A DNA stretch of 64,000 nt, from assembly GCF_900107925.1 (NCBI RefSeq), contig NZ_FNUJ01000014.1, positions 62,001 through 126,000 of the forward strand, read 5' to 3'. Position numbers and translations under genes: made by a program. Source of the DNA: Amycolatopsis pretoriensis. Its GTDB lineage: Bacteria; Actinomycetota; Actinomycetes; Mycobacteriales; Pseudonocardiaceae. The notes under the pieces are model-generated. The model was not told the origin of the DNA, did not search any database, and worked only from the letters and a program-made list of their open reading frames with translations. This document shows positions 8,181 through 16,810 of this stretch, piece by piece; positions within the stretch are counted from its first letter, which is position 1; each line of letters opens with the position of its first letter.

Positions 8181-8981
8181 ATGACCACAAAAGCCAGCCG
8201 GTTCGAAGTCCACCACGACGGCGTCACGATCCCGGTCTCCCGTGGCGGCCGGGGACAGCCGCTGGTCCTGTGTCCCGGGCTCCTCACCACCCAGGCCGAC
8301 CTGCACGAGCTGATCGACCTGCTGCGCCGCGACTTCGACGTGGTGACCTTCGACCTCAGGGGCCACGGGCTCTCCTCGCCCGCCGACCGGTACACCTTCG
8401 AGGCCTTCCTCGGCGACCTCGGCGCCGTCGTGACGGCGCTGGGACATCGCTCGCCGCTCCTCGTGGGACATTCGCTGGGCGCGGATCTGGCCGTCCACTA
8501 CGCCGCCGCGCATCCCGGTGCGGTGGCCGGGCTCGTTCTCGTCGACGGCGCGAACCCGGTACCCGAACCGTTCGTCACCGACGCCGACCTGCCGGACTTC
8601 CGCGCGATGGCGGAGGAACTGCAGCACGAGCTCAAGCGCGCCAAGGACACCCCGCATCAGGTGCTCCTGACCGCGCAAGACTTCCTGGACCTCAACCTCG
8701 AGATCGAGGTGGTGCGCTCCGGCATCCTCGACCGGTACCGGGAGATCGACCGCCCGATCCACATGATCATGTCGACCGCGATGGCGGGCAACAGCAGTGA
8801 TGCACGCACGCGGTGGCGCAACCAGAACTGGCGGGCCGGCATCGAGCGCCTCGTGCGCGAGCGGCCGCACGTCGCCACGTCGTGGCTCGACGCCGACCAC
8901 CGGCTCGTCGTCACCCACGCTCCGGAGATCGCCCGGCTGGTCCACGACACGCGGACAGCGAGGACACTGGACCGATGCTGA
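8181..8981 (+). CDS. Alpha/beta-hydrolase
   Basis: A 266-residue alpha/beta-hydrolase with the nucleophile elbow LLVGHSLGADLAVHYAA (Ser near residue 99), the oxyanion segment near LCPGLLTT, the substrate-side motif FDLRGHGLSSPA near 60, and a C-terminal LDADHRLVVTHAPEIARLV holding the catalytic His. The natural substrate is unknown. GCAGGA about seven bases upstream supports ATG 8181 over ATG 8172. Its last seven bases overlap the start of the MerR gene, so the two are co-translated. A role in detoxifying the MerR inducer is plausible but not shown. Confidence 0.82.
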   Translation: MTTKASRFEVHHDGVTIPVSRGGRGQPLVLCPGLLTTQADLHELIDLLRRDFDVVTFDLRGHGLSSPADRYTFEAFLGDLGAVVTALGHRSPLLVGHSLGADLAVHYAAAHPGAVAGLVLVDGANPVPEPFVTDADLPDFRAMAEELQHELKRAKDTPHQVLLTAQDFLDLNLEIEVVRSGILDRYREIDRPIHMIMSTAMAGNSSDARTRWRNQNWRAGIERLVRERPHVATSWLDADHRLVVTHAPEIARLVHDTRTARTLDRC

Positions 8982-9763
8982 CCATCGGCGAACTGGCGTC
9001 GTACGCGGGAGTCACCGTGCGCGCGGTGCGGCACTACCACGCCAAAGGGCTGCTGCCCGAACCCGAGCGCGACCACTCCGGCTACCGCCGGTACGACGCC
9101 GGCGCCGTGGTCGAGCTGATCAGGATCAGAACCCTCGCCGAGGCAGGAGTCCCGCTGTCGCGGGTCAGGGAGTTGCTCCAGGCCGGCGACGAGGAGTTCG
9201 GCGCGGCGGTCACCGACATCGACAAGCGGCTGCGGGCGGAAATCCGGCAGCGGCAGCGGCATCGCGAGCGGATCCGCCGCCTCGCCTCCGGAGACAGCCT
9301 GGCGTTGCCCGCCGAGGTGGTCCAGATCCTCGACCGGCTGCGCACGCTCGGCGTCGACGAGCGGATCGTCCGGGTCGAGCGGGACGGCTGGATCCTGCTC
9401 GCCGCGCACTCACCCGAGCGGATCCCCGAGTGGGCGGCCCGCAAGCGGACGCAGATCACCGACCCCCCGCTCATCGACTTCTACCTGACCTTGGGACAGG
9501 CCCTCGACCGAGCCGACAGCGATCCGGAACTGGTCCACCTGGCCGACAAGCTGGCCGCCTACATCACGCACATGGCCGAGGACGGTGGCAGCGACACCGA
9601 CGTCGAGCCACCGTTCGCCGAACTGATGGACACGTTGGCCTTCGACACCGCCCCGCCGGCTCGCCGGCTGGTCCAGCTGCTGAGAACGCGCGGCTGGACC
9701 GGCTGGACGAGGCTCGAACACGTGGTCCCGACACCAGCCGAAGGCGCCACCCGGCCTCGGTGA
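8975..9763 (+). CDS. MerR-family transcriptional regulator
   Basis: The 262-residue protein opens with a classic MerR winged helix (MLTIGELASYAGVTVRAVRHYHAKGLLPEPERDHSGYRRYD), followed by a helical dimerisation stretch to about residue 110 and a C-terminal effector-like domain without recognised motifs or cysteine ligands, so it is probably a sensor of organic ligands rather than metal. It overlaps the hydrolase gene by seven bases and likely binds the dyad at 8142-8162. The ligand is unknown. Confidence 0.85.
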   Translation: MLTIGELASYAGVTVRAVRHYHAKGLLPEPERDHSGYRRYDAGAVVELIRIRTLAEAGVPLSRVRELLQAGDEEFGAAVTDIDKRLRAEIRQRQRHRERIRRLASGDSLALPAEVVQILDRLRTLGVDERIVRVERDGWILLAAHSPERIPEWAARKRTQITDPPLIDFYLTLGQALDRADSDPELVHLADKLAAYITHMAEDGGSDTDVEPPFAELMDTLAFDTAPPARRLVQLLRTRGWTGWTRLEHVVPTPAEGATRPR

Positions 9764-9800
9764 GGGAGCCCCTCGCTTGTGCCGCGACGCAGCTCGACAT

Positions 9801-9826
9801 CGTCCGCTCATGCCGCCGAGCGCGCT
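9801..9826. repeat. Palindromic element, copy 1
   Basis: CGTCCGCTC, ATGCCGCC, GAGCGCG in order. It matches the element at 16772 at 21 of 26 positions and lies between the 3' ends of the MerR gene and the leftward hypothetical gene. Confidence 0.5.
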
Positions 9827-10305
9827 CAGCGAGATGCGCTCATTCCGCTCTTCCACAGCGCACGAAACTTAGAGCCGGACACTGTGGTAAGGCCGGGTTC
9901 GGTGAGGTCAAGGGCCTGATCGGTGAGCCCGCCAACATCATTCTCCAGGTGCCGCCACCAGTAACAGTGAGCGGCCCCGGACGAACCCATCTCGATCTGT
10001 CTGATGGCCACTGCCTCGCCGTTGACGACGACGGCCTCCCACAGCCAGCGAGCTCCCTTGTCGACCAGGCCTTCGTGATCGACGTACTCGAAGTACTGAC
10101 GAGGTTCGGGGCTGTCGTCCAAAGCCCGGTACCACGCGACGGTCGCCCGGAACGCGGCCTCCGTCTCCGGCGGCCAGCGACGTTGCACCGCCAGACAGCG
10201 GCAGTGCGCCTCCACGTCCGCCGGAAAATCGTTCACCACCGGAGTATTCCATCGGCGCCACGCCCCGCGCACAGGCTCCGCACGGTCATACCGACGAGCG
10301 GACAT
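9826..10305 (-). CDS. Hypothetical protein, 159 aa
   Basis: No family is recognised. The coding region is convincing from about residue 18 on: WNTPVVNDFPADVEAHCRCLAV, then an acidic, aromatic-rich globular stretch (YFEYVDHEGLVDKGARWLWEAVVVNGEAVAIRQIE) and a C-terminal YWWRHLENDVGGL segment. The ATG at 10305 gives the longest sensible product, but its first codons cover one copy of the palindromic repeat, so a start a few codons inside, near the first valines, is quite possible. It is divergent from a SUKH-like gene and sits among other small accessory genes, where immunity-type proteins are common. Confidence 0.6.
   Translation of the reverse strand: MSARRYDRAEPVRGAWRRWNTPVVNDFPADVEAHCRCLAVQRRWPPETEAAFRATVAWYRALDDSPEPRQYFEYVDHEGLVDKGARWLWEAVVVNGEAVAIRQIEMGSSGAAHCYWWRHLENDVGGLTDQALDLTEPGLTTVSGSKFRALWKSGMSASR
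10279..10304. repeat. Palindromic element, copy 2
   Basis: CGCACGGTC, ATACCGAC, GAGCGGAC in order. It matches the copy at 16772 at 22 of 26 positions and lies at the start of the leftward hypothetical gene, in the divergent space before the SUKH-like gene. Confidence 0.5.
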
Positions 10306-10415
10306 GACAGGGCTGCTTCGTCGACGCAGCTCGCCGCTCGGCGGAGTAGCCGGACCCACCGCGCTCGCCGGTGTCGGCTCACAACCGTGCGGCGTGCAAT
10401 GGCAAGCTGAGCCGC

Positions 10416-10961
10416 GTGCGACGAGTCGATGAGCTGGCCGACCTGGTGGGATGGACCGGAACGGCGTCAGCCGAGCTGAGCTGGCAAGACGTCGCGGGGT
10501 CGGTGAGAGTGCAGTACCCGGCGACCTACCGCGAGTTGCTCGACGTGTTCCCGTCTGGCGAATTCGCCGACGGGATCCGCGTGATCTCACCGGTGCAAGA
10601 CACCGGCACCTTGGAGCTGTTCCGGACGAACGCCGAGAACTGGTACAGCTACTTCACCCACGCCCGGGACATCGCTCCCGAGACGTTCCCGCACAAGTTC
10701 CACCCCGAGTTCGACGGCCTCATCCTCTGGGCCATCGACGACGATCACTGCTACTTTTGGGACCCCTCGGGGGGTCGCGACCCGGACACCTGGCCGATCG
10801 TCTTCCTGGAGAACACCGGGCCGAGCTGGGGAGCCTACGACGGTTCGGCGGTCGACTTCCTCTTCGACGTCATCACGGGGAACTTCCAACACGAAGCCTT
10901 GTACTCGGACTGGGAAGATGCTCCGAAAACCTTCTATCCCACCAGGTTCATGGGTCACTAG
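10416..10961 (+). CDS. SMI1/KNR4 (SUKH)-like protein
   Basis: The 181-residue product has the layout of SUKH proteins: an N-terminal helix ending in YPATYRELLDVFPSGEFADGIRV (residues 33-55), then alternating strands with GLILWAIDDDHCYFWDP and WPIVFLENTGPSWGAYDGSAVDFLFDVITG. SUKH proteins are the commonest immunity proteins of polymorphic toxin systems, and many exist as orphans. The GTG at 10416 is preferred because homologues begin just before the DELADLVGW helix; the frame is open to 10371. No toxin is next to it, but an RHS protein lies 1.8 kb downstream. Confidence 0.68.
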   Translation: MRRVDELADLVGWTGTASAELSWQDVAGSVRVQYPATYRELLDVFPSGEFADGIRVISPVQDTGTLELFRTNAENWYSYFTHARDIAPETFPHKFHPEFDGLILWAIDDDHCYFWDPSGGRDPDTWPIVFLENTGPSWGAYDGSAVDFLFDVITGNFQHEALYSDWEDAPKTFYPTRFMGH

Positions 10962-10992
10962 CGGCGCAGACCTTCGCGCCCCGTCGGCCCGA

Positions 10993-11018
10993 CGTCCGGT
11001 CATGCCGACGACCGGTTG
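10993..11018. repeat. Palindromic element, copy 3
   Basis: CGTCCGGTC, ATGCCGAC, GACCGG in order. The stem here is CCGGT/ACCGG instead of CGCTC/GAGCG, so both arms have changed together while the loop is kept. It lies between two convergent gene ends. Confidence 0.55.
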
Positions 11019-11029
11019 TTGGCCCGAAC

Positions 11030-12079
11030 TCACGTTACCTCCAGCCGGCACATGACGAACTTCGTGACGGACCTCGCCGTGTTGCTAGTCCCCACCGCGT
11101 GAACGAAGACGTCCAGCCAAGCGCCTGCGCGAGTCCGGAGGGAGCCGCGGACCGGCCGGCTCCGCTCACCGGGATGCTTCGCGCAATACCGAACCAGCTC
11201 CAGCACGTCGTCGACATCGTCCACGTGGACCATGGCCCGAAGACTGCTGTTCGCCGGCACCGGAACGTCGATGTGCGCGAAGTCATCGCTCGTGACGACG
11301 ACCGCCTCGTGCACCACGTCCACCACCATGAGAGGGTCGGTGACGATCGCCGCGAAGGCGCCGAGCTGCCGCATCAATGGACCGGACACGGCCCGGTGCA
11401 CCTCGCTCAGACCTACGTTCGCCGAGAAGCCGGCGTAGTAGCTTCCGGATTTCCGGCGTCCGACCGCTCGGACGCCCCGAAGCGACCCCATGGCGACGTG
11501 CCGCTGTGCCATGAACATGATCACCGGCTCGTCGATCTCCGCGTCGCGGAAGTCCTGCATCAGCGCGGCGATCGCCACCCGGAACTCGTCGGTCAGGACG
11601 CTGTCCATGAACCGGTAGGGATCACGGCCGCTCGCGCCACCGTGCCAGTCTGCGCTGGGCGGCTCGACTCCGTAGAAGCGTGGTGCCTCTTCGCCCCACC
11701 AATGGCGCAGCAACGCGCCGCCGCCCGGCGCCGGCTCGTCCCATTCCCACACCGCGATCGGCGGCCTCGCCGGAAATCGCTCTCCGGTCGGGACGTAGCA
11801 CGCCTGCAGCGCCACGAGCGAACCATCACGGCCACCCAATGCCGGTTTGACCCCGACGTCGAAGGCGTCGTAGCCGAAGTGCATTGTCTCCCGCTGCTCG
11901 ACGCCGGTCTTGCGAGCCCTTTCCATCATCGGTGCGACGATTTTCCGGACGGCCAGATCGGCGTTGTTCAGCGAAACGCCGGTGTAAAGGACATCTCCGA
12001 TCGCGTAAAGCAGGCTCTCTTCGTCGAAGACGAGCCACTGACCCTCGTGGCGTCTGCTCTTCGGGTTTCTCGTGGTCAC
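11030..12079 (-). CDS. Hypothetical protein, 349 aa
   Basis: No family is recognised. The product is a soluble, mixed alpha/beta protein without signal peptide or membrane helices. Segments that look well folded include GQWLVFDEESLLYAIGDVLYTG near the N-terminus, PIAVWEWDEPAPGGG near the middle, EPVIMFMAQRHVAMGS, and a C-terminal domain starting near SSLRAMVHVDDVDDVLELVRY. The GTG at 12079 follows GGGGAG by five bases; the frame is open up to 12292 but that extension has no coding look. It is convergent with the SUKH-like gene. An effector or immunity role would be a guess. Confidence 0.6.
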   Translation of the reverse strand: MTTRNPKSRRHEGQWLVFDEESLLYAIGDVLYTGVSLNNADLAVRKIVAPMMERARKTGVEQRETMHFGYDAFDVGVKPALGGRDGSLVALQACYVPTGERFPARPPIAVWEWDEPAPGGGALLRHWWGEEAPRFYGVEPPSADWHGGASGRDPYRFMDSVLTDEFRVAIAALMQDFRDAEIDEPVIMFMAQRHVAMGSLRGVRAVGRRKSGSYYAGFSANVGLSEVHRAVSGPLMRQLGAFAAIVTDPLMVVDVVHEAVVVTSDDFAHIDVPVPANSSLRAMVHVDDVDDVLELVRYCAKHPGERSRPVRGSLRTRAGAWLDVFVHAVGTSNTARSVTKFVMCRLEVT

Positions 12080-12801
12080 GACCACTCCCCAGGACTGATG
12101 AAGCTGTGGTGCGGCCCGCGGTTCGCCCGGCTGCCTGCTCAACCGGACGATCCCGTCAGACCGGGTAAACGCTCGAAGGCACCGCTGGCCCCGAACTGGG
12201 GCGAGTGTGAAATAGCGAGGCATCGTCGAATTGCTAAAACATCGCGCCCAGAGACTCGTCAGCTCAGCGACGCATCGCGCGACACGGCTCAAGCTCCGAA
12301 AAGCGCGGATTTCCGCCGCGCGGACGCGAGGCTCGTCTCCCGGCAGAATCCGGCACTTGCGCCGGTCCCGGTGGCTACACGGGTATGAAGCGTGCTCATC
12401 AAACCCCTCCCCTGGGTACCGCCCTCACGTCGTGTCGAGAGCCGAGCCGGACAAGCCTAAGCGATCAAGCCGTCGCAGGTATAGACCAAACGGGTGGACC
12501 TCGAACACGTGAACCACGGGCCGTAGAACCACAACGGTGACACGTCCCTCCGAACGGACCTGTTCTGCGGCGACCGGGGGCGGGTAATGTTTCCCGCGGC
12601 GCGTGATCTTCGGCGCGCCGGTGGCCCACTCTCAGTTCCCGAGGTGTGGCTGGCTCTCCGCACCGCGGCCTTCGGCCGCGTGCGTCGAAACACCAGCAAG
12701 CGGCAGTCGTTGTCGGCACGCGGTCGACAGCGCGGACTGCCGTCCACGTTCGCGAGAACCATCGGGTGGAGCCGGAAGGCTCCGAGGGGAGTCACCTTTC
12801 C
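12080..12801. other. Intergenic stretch of about 720 bp before the RHS gene
   Basis: Several reading frames of 60-110 codons cross this region on both strands, but none has the start, ribosome site or residue composition of a real gene. It must hold the promoter of the RHS gene and probably that of the leftward hypothetical gene. No repeat, RNA gene or operator stands out. Confidence 0.5.
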
Positions 12802-15800
12802 ATGCGACGAAAGTCGTTACGGCACCTTGTGCTGCGCACAATCACCATCACCTCCACCGCCGCGCTGATCGCGGCGGTTCCGGCCACCGCGTCCGCGACC
12901 CCGGAACCGGCGCACCACGGGGTGCCGCTGCCGGCGTCCTGGACCCCGCCGGCCAACGTCAACCGCACGCCGACCGGCATTCCGGCCGACCGGCTCCCGG
13001 CCAGACCGGCACAGACGGCTCCGAGATCGGCACAGTCACCGCGAACGGTGACCTGCGCGATGGAGGGGCAGGTCGGGACCCAGCCGTGGTTCGCGATGGA
13101 CCGCTACCCCATCTCCGACCGCACCGAGCTATTGGTCAACCGGGCCAACGGCAACGCCGTGCTCACCGACCGCGAGCTGACGGTCAAGGGCACCGGCCTG
13201 GACATGTCCTTCGACGCCACCTACAACAGCCAGGACGCGTGGGGCAACGAACTGGGTGGACATTGGACGGTCTCGGCCGGGCACGACATCTACCTGCGGG
13301 TGATGCTCGGCGAGGTCATCGTCCGGGACGCGACCGGGTACTGCTCGGAGTACACGCAGAACGCCGACGGCAGCTACACCACGCCGTCCGGCTCGCACGC
13401 GACGCTGACGAAGCTCGCCAACGGCACCTACCACCTCACCCAGGACGACTCGGGCCAGGTGTGGTCGTTCACCGGTGACGGGCAGCTGTCGTCCCAGGCC
13501 GACCGCAACGGCTACGCCATCACCTACCGCTACAACGCCGACTATTCGCTGGCGTCGATCACCGACACCCAGGGCCGGGTCACCACCCTCAACCGCGACA
13601 GCGACGGGTGGCTGCAGTCGGTGACCGACCCGACCGGGCAGGTCGCCGCGTCCTACAGCTGGAACAGCGGAGGAATGGCCATCACCAACCGAGCCGGGGA
13701 CAAGATGAGCTTCGGCCTCGACGCCGACGGCCACATCACGTCCTTGACCACCACGCTCGGGCGGGCTTACACCCTGACCTACGACGCGAACGGCGCTGTG
13801 ACGCAGGTGGCCGAGCCCAACTACGACGGGGTAGCCAGCACCACCGGCTACGCCTACGGGGCCGGCACGACGACCGTGACCGACCCGAACGGCCACAAGA
13901 CGACCTACACGTTCGACAGCGACGGCCGGCAGACCGAGGCCACCGACGCCCTCGGTCACAGCCGCGCCCAGTCTTGGTCCGCCCACGGTGACGTCGCCTT
14001 GCTGACCGACGGGCTGAAAAACTCCACCACCTACGACTACGACCCGCTCAACAACCTCAAGGGCGGCAAGCTGCCCACCGGGGCATCGATGAGCGCCGGT
14101 TACACCGACACCGCCCACCCACACCTGCCCACCCAGATCACGGACTTCTCCGGTAACACGGTGACCAGCAGCTACGACACGTTCGGCAATGTCACAGCGG
14201 TGCACTCCGCCGCGCTCAACGCCGATGTCGCCCGGTACACCTACGCGCGCGGCCTGGTCGCCTCGGCGATCGACGGGAACGGGCACACCACCGCCTACGG
14301 CTACGACACCGCCGGCAACCTCACCACGGTCACCCCGCCGCTGCCGCTGAAGCCGACCACCTACACCTACGACTCGCTCTCGCGAGTCACCAGTGTCACC
14401 GACGGCAACGGCGTCAAACTGGTCTACGGCTACGACAAGCTCGACCGCGTCGTCTCGGTCGCCAAGGCCGACGGTACCGGCCTGGCCGCGTACACCTACG
14501 ACAAGACCGGCAACCGCATCGTCGCCCAGACCGCGGGCGCCACGCTGGCCAACAGCTACGAACGACGCCTGCTGACCCGCGTCGTGCGCACCGCGGGCAC
14601 GGCCACCGGTACTGCGACCTACCACTACGACCGCGCCGGCAACGTCACCGCCGTCGACGACCCGACTGGCTGGATCTACTACGGCTACGACGCCGCGAAC
14701 CGGCTGACTTCGGTCAAGGACCAGGCGGCCAAGACCACCACTTACGGCTACGACAACGCCGACCACCGCACCTCGGCGTCGCTGCCCGGCGGCACCACCG
14801 AAACCATCACCCTGGACAAATCCGCCCGCCAAACCGGTATCACGGTCAAGAACCCGACCGGAACCGCGGTGTTCTCGACGTCCTACCGCTACACCCGCCT
14901 CGACGGCACCGACACCGGCCAGATCCAGTCCCGCACCGACGCCACCGGAACAGCGGACAACACCTACGACGGGTTCGGGCGCCTCACCAAGGGCGGCAGC
15001 CGCACTTACGCTTACGACAACGCCGGCAACATCACCGCCGGCGACGGCCACACCTACACCGTCAACAACGCCAACCAGATGACCAAGATCGACACCACGA
15101 CCGTCGGCTACGACGGCGCAGGGAACCTGACCACCACCAACCCCGGCGGCCAGGCGAACTACAGCGACACCAACCAGCTGACCTCGGTCACCTCCGACAC
15201 CGGCACCCCCCTGTTCACCGCGTCCTACGACACCCTCGACCAGACCCAGCCGGGGTCGATCACCGAACAGTCCGGGTCGAGCAGCACGACGCATGTTTTC
15301 ACCCGCACCGCGCTGGGCATCTCACGCACCGTGGACAACGGCGCGAACACCACCTACGCCCACGACGTCGACAGCACCCTCACCGGGCTCGTCGACACCG
15401 CGGGCAAGCACCATAACGCCGTCACCGACCACCAGGGCAGCGTCCTGGCTCTCGTCGACGACAGCGGTACGGTGACGGCAACGTATGGCTACACGCCCTA
15501 CGGCTACAACACCAGCATCACCGGCGCCGCGGGCTCGGCCAACCGGCTGCGCTGGCTCGGCAGCTACCAGCTGGCCAGCAGCGAGTACCTCACCGGCTAC
15601 CGCCACTACAACCCCGCCTACAACCGCTTCACCCAAACCGACCCCACCGGGCAGGAAGCCAACAGCTACGCCTACGGCCAAGGCGACCCGATCAACCGCA
15701 CTGACCCCACCGGCACGGTGTCGGCGGGCTGCGTGAACGCCGGCGCGACCGCGGCCTTCGGCCTGCTGGCCACGGCGGGAATCTGGGCCGCCAGTGTGGC

Positions 15801-15894
15801 CACCGGCGGCATCACAGCGCCCCTCGCGGTGTCGTCGTCCTTCGCCGTGGTGGGTGCGATCGGCGGCACGGCGCTCAACTGCCGCAACGGCTAG
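12802..15894 (+). CDS. Secreted RHS/YD-repeat protein with hydrophobic C-terminal tip
   Basis: The 1030-residue protein starts with a signal peptide (MRRKSLRHLVLRTITITSTAA... cut near ATASA). From residue 110 to 180 it resembles the DUF6531-type plug (DRTELLVNRANGNAVLTDRELTVKG). Residues 220-880 carry about twenty YD repeats (YxYD-x-GN), and the RHS core follows (LRWLGSYQLASSEYLTGYRHYNPAYNRFTQTDPTGQE), ending at DPINRTDPTG. The last roughly 55 residues after the core are variable and consist of two glycine/alanine-rich hydrophobic helices. RHS shells encapsulate C-terminal toxins; a short pore-like tip is suggested here. A 58-residue membrane protein gene follows at once. Confidence 0.88.
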   Translation: MRRKSLRHLVLRTITITSTAALIAAVPATASATPEPAHHGVPLPASWTPPANVNRTPTGIPADRLPARPAQTAPRSAQSPRTVTCAMEGQVGTQPWFAMDRYPISDRTELLVNRANGNAVLTDRELTVKGTGLDMSFDATYNSQDAWGNELGGHWTVSAGHDIYLRVMLGEVIVRDATGYCSEYTQNADGSYTTPSGSHATLTKLANGTYHLTQDDSGQVWSFTGDGQLSSQADRNGYAITYRYNADYSLASITDTQGRVTTLNRDSDGWLQSVTDPTGQVAASYSWNSGGMAITNRAGDKMSFGLDADGHITSLTTTLGRAYTLTYDANGAVTQVAEPNYDGVASTTGYAYGAGTTTVTDPNGHKTTYTFDSDGRQTEATDALGHSRAQSWSAHGDVALLTDGLKNSTTYDYDPLNNLKGGKLPTGASMSAGYTDTAHPHLPTQITDFSGNTVTSSYDTFGNVTAVHSAALNADVARYTYARGLVASAIDGNGHTTAYGYDTAGNLTTVTPPLPLKPTTYTYDSLSRVTSVTDGNGVKLVYGYDKLDRVVSVAKADGTGLAAYTYDKTGNRIVAQTAGATLANSYERRLLTRVVRTAGTATGTATYHYDRAGNVTAVDDPTGWIYYGYDAANRLTSVKDQAAKTTTYGYDNADHRTSASLPGGTTETITLDKSARQTGITVKNPTGTAVFSTSYRYTRLDGTDTGQIQSRTDATGTADNTYDGFGRLTKGGSRTYAYDNAGNITAGDGHTYTVNNANQMTKIDTTTVGYDGAGNLTTTNPGGQANYSDTNQLTSVTSDTGTPLFTASYDTLDQTQPGSITEQSGSSSTTHVFTRTALGISRTVDNGANTTYAHDVDSTLTGLVDTAGKHHNAVTDHQGSVLALVDDSGTVTATYGYTPYGYNTSITGAAGSANRLRWLGSYQLASSEYLTGYRHYNPAYNRFTQTDPTGQEANSYAYGQGDPINRTDPTGTVSAGCVNAGATAAFGLLATAGIWAASVATGGITAPLAVSSSFAVVGAIGGTALNCRNG

Positions 15895-15929
15895 CCGAAC
15901 CAACCAGGACAAGAGAGGAACCGAACTTG

Positions 15930-16106
15930 ATGAGCAAGTCCGTGAGCATAGCTTTCACCGGGTTTTCGGCAGCGGTGCTCATTGCCCTCGGTGTCGTGTC
16001 GATCATCTGGCGCAATCCCGTTTCCATCATCATGACGGTTCTGTTTGTGATTCCGTTCGTTATCTCGGTGATCACCATCAAACGTAATTGGGCTAAGCTG
16101 GAGTGA
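15930..16106 (+). CDS. Small two-helix membrane protein, candidate RHS immunity protein, 58 aa
   Basis: A 58-codon frame starts at ATG 15930, 35 bases after the RHS stop, with GAGAGGAA about ten bases upstream. The product has two transmembrane segments, residues 7-27 (IAFTGFSAAVLIALGVVSIIW) and 31-50, and a basic tail (KRNWAKLE). No family is recognised. Genes directly behind RHS toxins usually encode the cognate immunity protein, and membrane-active toxins are normally countered by small membrane proteins, so this is a candidate partner of the hydrophobic RHS tip. Function is inferred only from position and topology. Confidence 0.65.
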   Translation: MSKSVSIAFTGFSAAVLIALGVVSIIWRNPVSIIMTVLFVIPFVISVITIKRNWAKLE

Positions 16107-16442
16107 GCCTGGTTGTCGCTGGCTACCTGACGGGTCCAGTGGTGCCGTCAGATGGCCTAGTGGTGGTCCCCTTCACCGGGTGAAGGGGACCACCACTAGC
16201 TGCGCCGCTCGGCCGTCACACACACGGGCAAGCGCGGCGCTGACGTAACCCGTCATCCGCGCCAACACCCACCGCAAAAGCTTGCTCTCTCTCGCGCGCG
16301 GTACGTCCGGTCCAGCTCGGACCGTGCTGCCGGAACTACCCGGCCGGTTCATCGAGGCGATTAAGCGCGTCGCGAAAGTTACCGCTCTGGTGGAGGCCCG
16401 CCAGCGCGACGATCATGTGATCCAGGCCGGACTCGCGGACGA
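16107..16442. other. Intergenic region with terminator
   Basis: Apart from the hairpin at 16157-16199 nothing is recognised here. The remaining 240 bases separate the RHS unit from the 3' end of a leftward small gene and show no convincing frame. Confidence 0.5.
16157..16199. terminator. Perfect long hairpin terminator after the RHS unit
   Basis: A 21-base perfect inverted repeat, CTAGTGGTGG... against ...CCACCACTAG, closes around a single central base at 16178. It ends the RHS/58-residue operon about 50 bases behind the stop. There is no T-tract, as is common in high-GC actinobacteria, so it can work in both directions. Confidence 0.8.
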
Positions 16443-16712
16443 TCAGACCGTCGCAGCACCAGAAATGACCACCCCGCCGTACTCTCCAGTCTCAACCCAT
16501 TCCGACATAAGACGTTCGACCTCAGCCAGCGTGAAGATCGTCGCGCTCCAGCGAGAGCCGTCAGGCAAGCGAACTTCGACATCGACGTTCTCCACCGCCT
16601 CGATTCGTTCGCCACCGCCGACCATGAAGGTCACCTCGAAGACCGAGGTCCTGACTCGGTAGAACGGCCCGTCCCAGCCTCGAGCGATAACTGCGAACTC
16701 CGCACCCTCCAC
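16443..16712 (-). CDS. Hypothetical protein, 89 aa
   Basis: No family is recognised. The product is a compact, strand-rich acidic protein (FYRVRTSVFEVTFMVGGGERIEAVENVDVEVRLPDG, then SATIFTLAEVERLMSEWVETGEYGG) with the look of a small immunity or adaptor fold. It starts with GTG at 16712 without a strong ribosome site. It is divergent from the next rightward gene; two copies of the palindromic element lie in between. It belongs to the string of small genes behind the RHS locus. Confidence 0.55.
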   Translation of the reverse strand: MEGAEFAVIARGWDGPFYRVRTSVFEVTFMVGGGERIEAVENVDVEVRLPDGSRWSATIFTLAEVERLMSEWVETGEYGGVVISGAATV

Positions 16713-16771
16713 GAGGAAAGAGCCTATCCCGCTGCTGTCTTCTCATGCCGGTGATCGGTCGTTCGCCAGGA

Positions 16772-16797
16772 CGCACGCTCATGCCGACGAGCGGGCG
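16772..16797. repeat. Palindromic element, copy 4 (best conserved)
   Basis: CGCACGCTC, ATGCCGAC, GAGCGGGCG in order; the stem is CGCTC/GAGCG around an eight-base loop. A partial copy, TCTCATGCCGGTGATCGG, stands about 30 bases to the left. Both lie in the divergent space between two small hypothetical genes. Confidence 0.55.
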
Positions 16798-16810
16798 TTA
16801 GAGTCGGTTG

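Noticed and set aside
12231..12795. Frames of 80-110 codons before the RHS gene
   Set aside because: No ribosome site, no coding look, and frames on both strands overlap each other.
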